Part shown: positions 6,601 to 14,993 of the stretch, piece after piece
Position numbering within the stretch: the first letter of the stretch is position 1
Layout of the letters: each line of letters begins with the position of its first letter
Notes under the pieces: model-generated
Told to the model about the DNA's origin: nothing
The model's database searches: none
Seen by the model: the letters and a program-made list of their open reading frames with translations, nothing else
Position numbers and translations under genes: made by a program
IMG/VR virus record: IMGVR_UViG_3300040801_004979
Coordinates: 1-26,692 of that record
Strand: one strand, 5' to 3'
Source of the DNA: a virus
DNA length: 26,692 nt

Positions 6601-7818
6601 CTACCGAAAATTTGCCGATAAACCACCGGTAGTTTGTTTTTGTTTACGCCCTTTTATAGGTATGTTAAAGGTTTTGCTAACCCAATCATCATCAATTTCG
6701 TAATGGTTGAGTGCATCGCTAACAATTTCCCAATGTTCTTTTAACCCGAGCTCCTCGGTGCGGTCGAAAACAAAACGGTCGCCATCGGCCATTTTTATGC
6801 CCCAGGCATTTAACATTGGGGCAATTTTTTGCACGGTAAATTCAATCATACGGCGGTCGCTTTCGGCTATTTTTTCATCCAAGGTGCGTTCATGCACTTC
6901 GCTTTGGCTGCGTGAGCTACCATCATCGCTAATCATTGTACCGCCAACAATACGCTTGCTTATTTCGGCATTGGTGGTAATAATTTGCTCTTGAAAAACC
7001 TTGTGCGGGTCGCCTTTGGTGCTGGCATCGTGTATCTGTATTTTTGTGCCCTCGGGTAAAACAGCCTGTGCTGCCTGCCCTAATTGACTCAACATTTCCT
7101 CAATGGCATCCAGCTTTTTAGTGTCGGTTTCCATGGTTTCAGCGGTAACCATGGGAATGCCAAAACGCTCGCTAAAATCAGCCCAAACCTGTTGGGCGTT
7201 TCTTTTCCAAATAAGCTGTGGAACAATATCGTTTAAAATACCAAACAAATTGTTGGTTTTAAGCTCAACAATTCGGCTGGAAAATTTGGGATCGGTGTAG
7301 GTAATAAACTTATCGCCCAGGGCTTCAAAATAAACCCGGCCAAGTTGTGGGCAAACATTACGGCGGGGAATAATATTAAAAGTCAGCTTTTCAGTATCAA
7401 TAAGCTCGGCCACCGTGTAACCCTTGTAAACGGCATCGAGTAAATGTTCCATAAGGTTATAAAACCACTCACTTTGAAACTGGTCGGTAGCCTCATCGTT
7501 AGGTTCACCGTTTTTATTCATTACAAAAAAGCGGGTACCCATAACCGCAGCTTTTCTAATTTGAATGTTAGACATGAGGTGGCCATCCGTCATCAGGTTT
7601 TCGTACATATCCTGTAACAAACTCCAACGGGGGTTTTCAGGGTCGCTGGCTGCCTGAATGGCTTGCCTCCACTTTTCAATATCGGCGCGGCTACGGTCGG
7701 TAAATTCGTCAACCAGTTGGGTTATAATATTTTTAGTTGAAGCTTTACCCGCAGCAGCAGGACTTTTGGTTTTTATAGCCCCCCAAAGGTAGCTTTTGGT
7801 AATAAATTCTTTAGCCAT
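6601..7818 (-). CDS. Portal protein (DUF935 / Mu gp29-like)
   Basis: The protein has 405 aa. It forms the ring at the capsid vertex through which DNA is packaged. Family landmarks include the N-terminal helix pair ending in ENLMTDGHLMSNIQIRKAAVMG (about 73-94), an E-F-like core GYTVAELID and FNIIPRRNV, the stem/wing WADFSERFGIPMVTAETMETD (about 220-240), and the C-terminal crown with IVGGTMISDDGSSRSQSEVHERT (about 292-314). Length is slightly below Mu gp29 (about 510 aa), mainly at the C-terminus, which ends in a basic, low-complexity KGRKQKQTT segment. Its ATG overlaps the stop of the gp36-like gene (TAATG). A 50-base gap, unusual in this operon, separates it from the gpF-like gene. Confidence 0.85.
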   Translation of the reverse strand: MAKEFITKSYLWGAIKTKSPAAAGKASTKNIITQLVDEFTDRSRADIEKWRQAIQAASDPENPRWSLLQDMYENLMTDGHLMSNIQIRKAAVMGTRFFVMNKNGEPNDEATDQFQSEWFYNLMEHLLDAVYKGYTVAELIDTEKLTFNIIPRRNVCPQLGRVYFEALGDKFITYTDPKFSSRIVELKTNNLFGILNDIVPQLIWKRNAQQVWADFSERFGIPMVTAETMETDTKKLDAIEEMLSQLGQAAQAVLPEGTKIQIHDASTKGDPHKVFQEQIITTNAEISKRIVGGTMISDDGSSRSQSEVHERTLDEKIAESDRRMIEFTVQKIAPMLNAWGIKMADGDRFVFDRTEELGLKEHWEIVSDALNHYEIDDDWVSKTFNIPIKGRKQKQTTGGLSANFR

Positions 7819-8255
7819 TAGTATCGGTTATTTGTTTGTTCGTACCTGCTTTTTATTCTTACATCATATACCGGCTGATCGTCTTCATCTTTTATAACCG
7901 GTAAATTAGTAGCTTCGCCTTTTTGCACAGCCTTAAGCCATTCAAGGGCATCGGCATAGCGGTCAATTCGGGTTTGTGGTATATTGTTGCCACCCTCTTT
8001 TGTCCAAAGGTGGTAAAGGGCCATGTCAATCACAGTCATAACAATAAACTGGTCGCGGGTATCGGCCTCTCCATCGGCAGGAGCGTCAATAAAAATCAGA
8101 TCGAGATCGTACCTTCCACCTAAATAGTTTTTCATTTGACTAATGGCCATGTTCACGGCTTTAGCCAGCTTGGTTTTTTCGGTGGTTTCATCAATCACCT
8201 GGTTTATCTCTGCCCTTATCTGAACTTCATAATCAGAATCTTTAATAAATGCCAT
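7818..8255 (-). CDS. Head-tail connector-type protein (DUF1320 / Mu gp36-like)
   Basis: The protein has 145 aa. The pattern fits the DUF1320 family: an N-terminal MAFIKDSDYEVQIRAEI helix, a helix-loop-helix centre (about 30-60), then the family-typical segment QFIVMTVIDMALYHLWTK (about 70-88) followed by IPQTRIDRYADALEWLKAVQKGEATN. The last motif resembles gp6-type connector proteins that add a ring below the portal. In Mu the gene lies after the capsid gene, while here it is between large terminase and portal. It starts one base after the terminase stop. Confidence 0.75.
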   Translation of the reverse strand: MAFIKDSDYEVQIRAEINQVIDETTEKTKLAKAVNMAISQMKNYLGGRYDLDLIFIDAPADGEADTRDQFIVMTVIDMALYHLWTKEGGNNIPQTRIDRYADALEWLKAVQKGEATNLPVIKDEDDQPVYDVRIKSRYEQTNNRY

Positions 8256-8256
8256 A

Positions 8257-9780
8257 TCAATATCGGTGTTTAGAGTTTGCTCTTAAGCTTTGTTTTGTTC
8301 GTATGCGGGGTGCAAACGCATCGGTTCGCACGTAAGTCGCCAGTTTATTAATTGCCTGTTCATCGGCATCGGGACTATCATCATGCGTTTTATAGCCCGG
8401 TTCAATTCCCTTTAGTTGTTGAATGCCTACCTGTACATCGTTGTTGGGCTTTAACTTTTCATCGTAATAAATACGATTGTTTTGATAGTAAGGCATGAGG
8501 CCGGAAACAATACGATCGTATTTGTCCATACGTGGGCGTTCGGTAACAATAATATTTAAAGGCCTTTTCATTTCCAGTTCAACCACTTTTAAAGCATCAC
8601 GTAGGGGGTCATTCCAAAACTGGCTCTCAACATGCCAGTGTACTACCACTGTGGGGGGTAAACCCTCCTCATAGTCGTACATAAAGCGTATGGCCTCCAC
8701 CATTTTGCATTGCTTAACAAAACCACCCAAAAGCCAAAATTGCCGACCAGTTAACGCCCAAACTTTAACAGCATTAAAGTCGCTTTTGCCCGAAAAGGCC
8801 ACATCCCAAAAACCAATAATAAGGCTAAAGCTGTTTAACCTCGGTGTTTTGGCGTATTGTATCATTTCATCAGTAAACAACTTTCCCTCGGTGTGCTTTT
8901 CGTGGTTATATTCGGCACGTGCGGCAAGTGCGCCAATATCATCCTCTACCTCTTTATAATAATGGGGTGGGTATTTTTCTTTCCAGGCGGGTTCGTATGT
9001 TTCCTGATTGTAAGCTTTAACTTCGTGTACCTTCCAGTTGGGGTGACGTTCCTCTAACTGGTTTTGGATGGAGCGGGGCCAGGGGTCATTATTAGGCTGC
9101 AAATATCGCCTCGTCTCGCCATCCATGGTAGGTATCAAATCACGCTCTATCCAGCGTACAACATCATCCTGCCTCTTTGGGTTTCGGCTGGTGTCTTTAT
9201 CTTCTAAATCATCGGGAATGATAAGATTAGGCCTTTTTTTGCCCTTGCGTAACCCACGTGGGCTTTGCCCCATGCCCAGCGATTTTCCAATAAAATTACC
9301 ATCACGGGTTGAAAAATCACCATCAGCCCAGCTGCCTTCCAGTTTTTGTTCCCCAAAATCGTGAATAAGCAATTGGTTGGCATCAAATTCGGCCTGCAAG
9401 TCGCTAAGTAGTATTGTTCCTTTATCGTAATTATTACCAACAATAACAACATAAATTTCCTCCCCGTTTATCCAAAGCCATAAAGGTATAAGTGTATCAC
9501 AAACCACCGATTTTGCCAAACCACGCCCCCAGCGCACTAAAAAACGGCAGGTTTTATCTTTTTTTACCTTATTTGCTAAATCGGCATGAAACCATGGCGT
9601 TTCGGCATCGGCATAATGCTTGAAGTATTCACGGACAAAATAAGAAAAATCTTTTTTCGCCTTTTCAATTCTTAGTAATTGTTCGGTCCGGGTTTCGCTG
9701 GCCACAATACTACCGCCCGACTTAATTACGCCAAGTTTCTCTTTATATCGTTTTAATGCATCGCGGTCCTGTAATTTCAT
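8257..9780 (-). CDS. terL: Terminase large subunit
   Basis: The protein has 507 aa. It is the motor and nuclease that packages and cuts concatemeric or integrated phage DNA. The ATPase half has a Walker A-like segment RWGRGLAKSV (about 83-92) and a Walker B NLIIPDDLED (about 185-194). The nuclease half has FWDVAFSGKSDFNAV (D326) for the first metal ligand, ESQFWND (E385) and the final HDDSPDA (about 466-472). The Walker A lacks the classical GxGKS order, as in several terminases of this branch. Gene order with the small subunit upstream is normal. It is followed by connector and portal genes. Confidence 0.9.
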   Translation of the reverse strand: MKLQDRDALKRYKEKLGVIKSGGSIVASETRTEQLLRIEKAKKDFSYFVREYFKHYADAETPWFHADLANKVKKDKTCRFLVRWGRGLAKSVVCDTLIPLWLWINGEEIYVVIVGNNYDKGTILLSDLQAEFDANQLLIHDFGEQKLEGSWADGDFSTRDGNFIGKSLGMGQSPRGLRKGKKRPNLIIPDDLEDKDTSRNPKRQDDVVRWIERDLIPTMDGETRRYLQPNNDPWPRSIQNQLEERHPNWKVHEVKAYNQETYEPAWKEKYPPHYYKEVEDDIGALAARAEYNHEKHTEGKLFTDEMIQYAKTPRLNSFSLIIGFWDVAFSGKSDFNAVKVWALTGRQFWLLGGFVKQCKMVEAIRFMYDYEEGLPPTVVVHWHVESQFWNDPLRDALKVVELEMKRPLNIIVTERPRMDKYDRIVSGLMPYYQNNRIYYDEKLKPNNDVQVGIQQLKGIEPGYKTHDDSPDADEQAINKLATYVRTDAFAPRIRTKQSLRANSKHRY

Positions 9781-9782
9781 GT

Positions 9783-10280
9783 TTATTTAAAAGTTAGTGA
9801 TACATCGTTTAAGTGGCGTTCCTGAAAGTCGAGTGTTTTCATGTAAAGCTTAATATCTTCTTTGCGTAATGCTTCAAAAACCATGTCCATAACATTCAGG
9901 TAGGTGCTAAGTGTAACCTGGTTCTCTTTGTCAACGTTTTCAAGCGTTTTGTTCCATTTGCTTACGGCATCATCAACCTTTGCAATGATTGTCCGTAGCT
10001 CGGTGCAGCGTTCTATGTCGCTATCGCTTTCGGCCTGTTTTAATTGTCGGCCCAATTCAATTCGTTGCTCACTTAAATCGTTAATAATTTGCTTAATGTT
10101 GTTGGTGCGGTTGCTGGGGTTTGCAACCCTGGCACTCCGGGCTTGTTTCCAACCAAACTGGTTTACCCACTTGCTTAATGTAGCTTCGCTAACGTTAACC
10201 ATGCCGCTAATTTCCTTGGCATCCTTACCCTGATCGACATAGAGTATACGTGCTACTTTTTTTTCCTTTTCCTTGGCCAT
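9783..10280 (-). CDS. Probable terminase small subunit (HTH protein)
   Basis: The protein has 165 aa from ATG 10280. A TTG at 10301 would add seven residues and is less likely. Residues about 15-45 (VARILYVDQGKDAKEISGMVNVSEATLSKWVNQFGW) form a helix-turn-helix of the kind seen in small terminase subunits. A Ser/Asn-rich linker and a long coiled-coil region (about 60-160) for oligomerisation follow. Mu has an analogous small packaging protein beside the large terminase. The gene is the first of the - strand operon, with its start 178 bases from the divergent protease gene, so it probably shares its control region. Confidence 0.7.
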   Translation of the reverse strand: MAKEKEKKVARILYVDQGKDAKEISGMVNVSEATLSKWVNQFGWKQARSARVANPSNRTNNIKQIINDLSEQRIELGRQLKQAESDSDIERCTELRTIIAKVDDAVSKWNKTLENVDKENQVTLSTYLNVMDMVFEALRKEDIKLYMKTLDFQERHLNDVSLTFK

Positions 10281-10284
10281 GTTA

Positions 10285-10422
10285 CACTTATTTATATGCA
10301 AAGGTGGGTTAAAGTGAAATGAAAAAGTAAAAACGTTGCCATGCTGGCGTAAATAATTGACAGTATGACAGTTATATTCTTATTTGTGTACAAATAGATT
10401 TAATATTGCACTCAAATAAGTG
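10285..10422. promoter_or_regulatory. Divergent late control region with palindrome
   Basis: This stretch separates the two divergent structural operons. TATTTGT-GT-ACAAATA (10381-10396) is a near-perfect 16-bp palindrome. Each half reads TATTTG in its own direction and so could serve as part of a -7 box on either strand, with TTGACA at 10357-10362 as a possible upstream box for the + direction. CACTTATTT (10285-10293) and AAATAAGTG (10414-10422) form a 9-bp inverted repeat at the edges. GACAGT is repeated directly at about 10359-10371. No perfect TAnnTTTG box is present, which fits a promoter that needs an activator. Confidence 0.5.
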
Positions 10423-10458
10423 ATGTTTAAAAATCAAAATCATGTAAAACTCTTTTGA

Positions 10459-11577
10459 ATGTTTTTGCTCGAAAAAAAAGGAAATAAGGCAATACTTACC
10501 GTTTATGGTTATGTGGGTGAATATTATCTCACCTATGAAAACATAATGCGGGCCATTAAGGAAATAACCGATGAAGGTTATCAAAATTTAGACTTTCACC
10601 TACACAGTTATGGGGGTTTGGTTTTTGATGGAAACCTTATTTACAATGCCCTGGTAGCTTTCAATGGCCAAATAGATATGTACATTGATGGTGTGGCCGC
10701 CAGCATGGGTAGTGTAATTATGATGGCCGGTACCCGAATTTTCATTGCCGAAAATGCGTACATAATGATACATGCCCCCAGCGGGGGTGCTTATGGTAAT
10801 GCAAAAGACCTTGAAAAGTACGCAAAACTACTCCGCAGTATTGAAAAAGACTTCACTAAAAAACTGATGGAGCGTACCGGAAAAACCGAGGAAGAGGTTA
10901 AACAATGGTTAGATGGCGATAATTGGTTTGATGCGGATGAGGCAGTTAGTGAAGGCCTTGCCGATGAAACATTTTCGCCAAAGGTTAAAGACATTGCAAA
11001 ACTTGACAAAGAGGAAGTGGTAAACTTAGGGGCTAAGGGAACCTTTGAAAAATTCGCCGCCCTCACCAAACCTATTGATAATCCAAAAATCAAACAAATG
11101 GACAAAAAAGCTTTGATTGCCCGTTACGGCTTAACTGACGTAACCGAGCAAAATTCCGATGAGGAAGTAATGGCCGCCATTGATAAAAAAATGGAAGCTG
11201 AGCGCACAAAGGCCAAAAAGGCTGAGGATGATTTAAAAGCTCAGCAAAAAAAGGCGATCGAAAATGCAGTTGATAACGCCGTAAGTGCCGGTAAACTCAA
11301 AAAGGAAAAACGCGACGAGTACATTACCCGTGGCGAGAAAATTGGCCTTGATGAGTTGAATGCCATTTTTGCCGATATGCAGGTTTACGAACCTATTACC
11401 GGTAAAATTAAAGGCAAAGACGGTAAAGAGGAGAAACCGGATGCCAGTCGTGAGGATTGGGATTGGGATAAGTGGCAAAAAGAAGACCCTGACGGGTTGG
11501 AAGCCCTTGCTAAAAAAGACAGCAAAGCCTTTAATGCGTTGTATAAGGCTAAATATAAAACCAACGCACCTGAGTAA
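10459..11577 (+). CDS. ClpP-like prohead protease with C-terminal scaffold
   Basis: The protein has 372 aa. The N-terminal domain (about 1-175) is of the ClpP / S14 type. DGVAASMGS carries the nucleophile Ser82, IMIHAPSGG carries His105, and the DNWFDADEAVSEGLAD segment offers Asp153 as third residue, as in ClpP. From about 200 the chain becomes Lys/Glu/Ala-rich and coiled coil (about 230-285), then ends in an acidic, Trp-containing tail. That pattern fits a fused scaffold, as in phage protease-scaffold genes where the protease matures the capsid and degrades the scaffold. Mu gpI/Z is comparable in role. The capsid gene follows 20 bases later. Confidence 0.85.
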   Translation: MFLLEKKGNKAILTVYGYVGEYYLTYENIMRAIKEITDEGYQNLDFHLHSYGGLVFDGNLIYNALVAFNGQIDMYIDGVAASMGSVIMMAGTRIFIAENAYIMIHAPSGGAYGNAKDLEKYAKLLRSIEKDFTKKLMERTGKTEEEVKQWLDGDNWFDADEAVSEGLADETFSPKVKDIAKLDKEEVVNLGAKGTFEKFAALTKPIDNPKIKQMDKKALIARYGLTDVTEQNSDEEVMAAIDKKMEAERTKAKKAEDDLKAQQKKAIENAVDNAVSAGKLKKEKRDEYITRGEKIGLDELNAIFADMQVYEPITGKIKGKDGKEEKPDASREDWDWDKWQKEDPDGLEALAKKDSKAFNALYKAKYKTNAPE

Positions 11578-11597
11578 TTAACCAAAAAATTAGTAAA

Positions 11598-12662
11598 ATG
11601 AAAACTAAATTAATTTTATCTATCCTGTTTTCGCTTTTAGTTGCTGTATTCCCTGCCCCGGCAATTGGTACAGCTTTAAATATGTCGCCTGCTGTTATTG
11701 CCGGTGGTTTGTTTGCCCTGCAGTTTGTTCCTATGCAAATGTCGGGTTTAACCATGGCTGGTGTTTACCGTGAGGTATGGACAGGAGCAGTTAAAGAAGA
11801 AATGAGTAAATTGGAGGATGCCTCATTTCTTGAAGGTATAGAAGATTATTCTCGGTACGTGAGTAATGTAGGTAACGAGAACCAGGTAATTCACCTTGTT
11901 TATATGGGTGTGCTGCCGGAGGTATTAATTAATAATACCACCTATCCTATACCCATTCAAACCTTAGACCAGGAGGATATATCAATTAACCTGGATAAAT
12001 ACCAAACTAAAGCTACTCCTGTAACCGATGATGAGCTTTTTGCATTAAGCTATGATAAAATAGCTACCGTTAAGGGTAAGCATTCAAAAGCCATTACCCG
12101 CACCAAGTTTAAAAAGGCTATTCATAGCGTTGCCCCTGCCGATGCAAGCAAATCAGCTATGCCCGTAATTGTAACTACTGGTGAAGATGATGGTACCGGA
12201 CGTAAAAAATTAATTCCGGCAGACTTGTTAACACTAAAGCGCAAACTGGATGATTTGGAAATCCCAGATGAAGGCCGCCGTTTGGTTCTCTGCGCCGAGC
12301 ATGTTAATGACTTATTGACACAAGACCAAACCTTTAAGGAGCAGTACTACAATTACACCACTGGCAAAATTGCAAATGCTTACGGTTTTGAGCTTTACAC
12401 TTACTCAGGTAACCCTTATTACACTGTAGCAACTAAGGTAAAGCTTGCCTTTGGGGCAGTGCCGCAGGCAACTGATGAACGTGCCTCTATATTCTTTTCA
12501 TTAGAACGCGTGGCAAAAGCCTCTGGTTGGGTGAAAATGTATTACAAAAAGGCCGAGACTGATCCGGAAAATCAGCGTAACCTTATGAATTTCCGCCACC
12601 ACTATATTGTAATGCCAACCCGCGAGGAAGGCCGTGGCGCAATTATTTCAGCAAAAGTTTAA
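11598..12662 (+). CDS. Major capsid protein with hydrophobic N-terminus
   Basis: The protein has 354 aa. It is placed as the HK97-type major capsid by position directly after the protease/scaffold. The body fits: GVYREVWTGAVKEEM (about 55-69), YSRYVSNVGNENQVIHLVYMG, a central spine-helix region about 190-240 (DLLTLKRKLDDLEIPDEGRRLVLCAEHVNDLL), and C-terminal strands. The first about 50 residues are strongly hydrophobic, with two segments (about 4-24 and 32-47), and look like a signal or membrane sequence. I recall similar heads in Bacteroidota phage capsid proteins. They may be removed by the prohead protease or bind the inner membrane during assembly, which is inference. Confidence 0.75.
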   Translation: MKTKLILSILFSLLVAVFPAPAIGTALNMSPAVIAGGLFALQFVPMQMSGLTMAGVYREVWTGAVKEEMSKLEDASFLEGIEDYSRYVSNVGNENQVIHLVYMGVLPEVLINNTTYPIPIQTLDQEDISINLDKYQTKATPVTDDELFALSYDKIATVKGKHSKAITRTKFKKAIHSVAPADASKSAMPVIVTTGEDDGTGRKKLIPADLLTLKRKLDDLEIPDEGRRLVLCAEHVNDLLTQDQTFKEQYYNYTTGKIANAYGFELYTYSGNPYYTVATKVKLAFGAVPQATDERASIFFSLERVAKASGWVKMYYKKAETDPENQRNLMNFRHHYIVMPTREEGRGAIISAKV

Positions 12663-12672
12663 AAACTGATAT

Positions 12673-13119
12673 ATGAAAAAATTAATTCAATTTACATTGA
12701 TAGCCATGCTCGCCATGGTTATCAATACTAAGGCACAGAGTTATGATGTGCAGTTTGGAAAAACAGACACGTACCGTTCAATTTACACCACCGCTGCTGA
12801 CACCATCAACGGCGTTGATGAGGTAAGCAAGGTGTTCAAAGTTGACAAAGGGTATCAGTATAATTACACCCTCCAAATGAGCGGTGATACCGTGTTTGTT
12901 GGTGATTCAACGGTGTTTAATGCCTATGGCAGCATTGACGGCAAAAACTGGTTTGCCATGCAAAATGTTACCTGGCACATGTCAACGGCCGATACTGTGA
13001 TACTGTTTAATAGTAACAGCAAAGTAGGCTGGCGATTTATTAAGGGAACAATGAAAGGCTATGGGGCAACAAACCGCGCTAAACTTAACCGATTGTTTTT
13101 ACAAATAAACCGGGACTAA
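12673..13119 (+). CDS. Signal-peptide protein next to the capsid gene
   Basis: The protein has 148 aa. Residues 1-22 are a clear signal peptide (basic MKK, a hydrophobic core, then a likely cut after NTKAQS). The mature part (about 23-148) is beta-rich, with repeated T/V/Y segments and Trp at intervals (GKNWFAM, NVTWHMST, KVGWRFIK), as in a small beta sandwich. It sits ten bases after the capsid gene in the structural operon, where a head decoration or stabilising protein would be expected, yet an export signal is odd for such a role. It may be a virion protein with an uncleaved head or a secreted product. No family is recognised. Confidence 0.65.
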   Translation: MKKLIQFTLIAMLAMVINTKAQSYDVQFGKTDTYRSIYTTAADTINGVDEVSKVFKVDKGYQYNYTLQMSGDTVFVGDSTVFNAYGSIDGKNWFAMQNVTWHMSTADTVILFNSNSKVGWRFIKGTMKGYGATNRAKLNRLFLQINRD

Positions 13120-13122
13120 TTT

Positions 13123-13374
13123 ATGAGCAGCAACCAGGATAGTCGCGTAGTGGATAAGAATAAGCTCACACAGCGTGAGCTTCTTATCCTGCTCAGCAAC
13201 CAGATGGACACGGTTACTGATGATGTTAAGGGCCTCAAAAAAGAGACTCCTGAATTGCGCGACCGGGTTACTAAAATTGAGACAAGAATGGTAGTGACAG
13301 CAGCCGCGTTTGGTGCGCTGTCCATTGCCATAACAATTGCAATTAACTTTATAAAACTGTTTACAAATGGTTGA
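13123..13374 (+). CDS. Coiled-coil protein with C-terminal membrane helix (XhlA-like)
   Basis: The protein has 83 aa. Residues about 12-52 are a heptad-rich helix (LLILLSNQMDTVTDDVKGLKKETPELRDRVTKIETRM) and residues about 55-80 form one hydrophobic helix. The plan is that of XhlA/haemolysin-type small proteins, which work with holins in lysis or anchor virion parts. Its place, between the capsid-side gene and the sheath, is far from the endolysin at 18485, so a lysis role is uncertain. Codons about 11-22 contain a long hairpin. The TGA stop overlaps the next start by eight bases. Confidence 0.6.
   Translation: MSSNQDSRVVDKNKLTQRELLILLSNQMDTVTDDVKGLKKETPELRDRVTKIETRMVVTAAAFGALSIAITIAINFIKLFTNG
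13152..13189 (+). repeat. 15-bp imperfect hairpin inside a coding region
   Basis: GGATAAG, a 3-base bulge AAT, then AAGCTCAC (13152-13169) pairs with GTGAGCTT-CTTATCC (13175-13189) around a five-base loop. It lies in codons about 11-22 of the XhlA-like gene. Such a strong stem early in a coding sequence could slow translation or mark a processing site. Confidence 0.55.
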
Positions 13375-13717
13375 TAAAAATAAAAAACTCGAAGGCCTTA
13401 ATGCATCGCTTACCAAGGCTGAGGATAAACTTAAAGCGGCAAAAACCGAAAAGGAAAAGGCCGATGCCCAAAAGGCAGTTGATGCCATTAAAAAGTCAAT
13501 TGATGAGTTGCAAAACACATCGGACAATAAGGGAACTAAAGCGAACGATAAGGCTAAGCGTGAGTTAGCCATGATGGACAAGTACAAGGTTAATGAGTTA
13601 TTCATTAACACAGATGGTCAGTACTTTACCAGTAAGAACCTTGCCGAAAATTCGGTAAAGGATAAAAAGGCAATTAAGACCATCACCCGCGAGAATGTTG
13701 AATCAAAAGCTAAGTAA
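13367..13717 (+). CDS. Coiled-coil hypothetical protein
   Basis: The protein has 116 aa. Residues about 5-50 are almost entirely a Lys/Glu/Ala coiled coil (LNASLTKAEDKLKAAKTEKEKADAQKAVDAIKKSIDELQ). A polar linker and a small C-terminal domain (about 68-116, with KVNELFINTDGQYFTSKNLAEN) follow. That last part resembles short connector or fibre-base modules in which a residue-rich loop follows a helix, but no family is recognised. The start overlaps the upstream gene, and the sheath gene begins two bases after its stop, so it is part of the structural operon. A joining or scaffold role is possible. Confidence 0.6.
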   Translation: MVDKNKKLEGLNASLTKAEDKLKAAKTEKEKADAQKAVDAIKKSIDELQNTSDNKGTKANDKAKRELAMMDKYKVNELFINTDGQYFTSKNLAENSVKDKKAIKTITRENVESKAK

Positions 13718-13719
13718 TT

Positions 13720-14991
13720 ATGGCTAACCTAAGGGGAGTAATAGTAAATAAAGGAGCTGTTGGAGCTAATGTTGAGAACCTTGACGGGGCATCGGCATTG
13801 CTTATAAATGCTCCTGCCATTGCTGCCGGTGGAGCTATACTGGGCATAACCCAGGGTGAGGTATATGAGTTTGAAAAGCTTAAGGATGCCGAGGACCATG
13901 GGATAAATGCCGCTTTTGACACCGACAATGATGTTAGGGTTTACCGCCACATTAAAGAATTTTACCGGATGGCCGGTGAAGGAACAAAGCTTTACGTGAT
14001 GTTCGCAGATGTGGCTAAGGATATGGAGACAATGATAACTGACCACGGTCACGATTTAATTGTTGGAGCTAATGGTAATATCCGATATTTGTCTGTTGGT
14101 TATAACCCACAGGCAGGTTATACGCCTGTTTATGTTGATGGTTTAGAGGAGGTTGTTAAAAACGCAATTGCAGCGGCACAAACCCTTGCTGATTGGAGTT
14201 TTAGCACCGACCGTCCGCTAAACGTGTTTATTGAAGGGCGTGGTATTGACGGCACCGCCGCAGCCATGCAAGACCTTAAAGATATACAGGTAGCAACCGT
14301 TGTACAGGAGTACAACAATGTTAGCCTTGTTATTGGACAGGATTGGGATTATGCCGAAACACTTACCGGTGAAGCTCAAAATATGTCCGACATTGGAACG
14401 TTTATGGGAACCAAGGCAGGTATACCTGTTAACGCCCATCCGGGAGAGGTGGAAAACCTCGATATTTCGGACAGCAAAAAACTGGTGTGGTTAACCGCTG
14501 GGTTAAGCAACCACACAAAATTAACCGCTGCCGAGGATGATTTACAAGCCTATAACGATAAGGGGTATATTTTCGGTATTAGTTATACTGGAATTACAGG
14601 TTACCGGTGGAACGATGACCATGTATGCGCTCCTGTTATAATTGATAACGAGGATAATATGAACATTCACACCATTGCCATTGGTGCAACGGTTAATAAG
14701 CTGGCAAGGCTTATTCGCCAAAACTTGTTACCTAAGGTTAAAACTACTGTTCCGGTTGATACCGAAACGGGAAAACTACCTACTGGAATGGTGAAGTACT
14801 TTGAAGGGTTTGCCAACCGCCCGTTTATTGAAATGCTCGCCAATGGCGAAATTTCAGGCGGCGAGGCAATTGTTGACCCTGCTTCTGATTTGCTTACCGG
14901 GAATAAAGAATTATTGGTAAGTTTTAATATGGTGCCTACCGGAGTTGTGGGACAGGTAAAAGCTACTATTAACATTAAAAGAACCTTGTAG
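13720..14991 (+). CDS. Tail sheath protein (DUF2586-type)
   Basis: The protein has 423 aa. It forms the contractile outer layer of the tail. The N-terminus (LRGVIVNKGAVGANVENLDGASALLINAP) and middle (ADWSFSTDRPLNVFIEGRGIDG, about 165-187) fit the Bacteroidota sheath family. The C-terminal part (about 300-423) shows the typical nested domain with IHTIAIGATVNKLARLIRQNLLPKV and a final strand segment VGQVKATINIKRTL for the inter-subunit handshake. The gene is followed two bases later by the tube gene, the usual order in contractile tails. Presence of sheath plus tube makes this a myovirus-type particle. Confidence 0.8.
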   Translation: MANLRGVIVNKGAVGANVENLDGASALLINAPAIAAGGAILGITQGEVYEFEKLKDAEDHGINAAFDTDNDVRVYRHIKEFYRMAGEGTKLYVMFADVAKDMETMITDHGHDLIVGANGNIRYLSVGYNPQAGYTPVYVDGLEEVVKNAIAAAQTLADWSFSTDRPLNVFIEGRGIDGTAAAMQDLKDIQVATVVQEYNNVSLVIGQDWDYAETLTGEAQNMSDIGTFMGTKAGIPVNAHPGEVENLDISDSKKLVWLTAGLSNHTKLTAAEDDLQAYNDKGYIFGISYTGITGYRWNDDHVCAPVIIDNEDNMNIHTIAIGATVNKLARLIRQNLLPKVKTTVPVDTETGKLPTGMVKYFEGFANRPFIEMLANGEISGGEAIVDPASDLLTGNKELLVSFNMVPTGVVGQVKATINIKRTL

Positions 14992-14993
14992 TT

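Noticed and set aside
6587-6640. Programmed -1 frameshift joining portal and gpF-like frames
   Set aside because: The AAACAAAAACAAAC stretch near the portal end is A-rich but has no proper X XXY YYZ heptamer in phase, and no downstream stem was seen. Kept only as a remote possibility.
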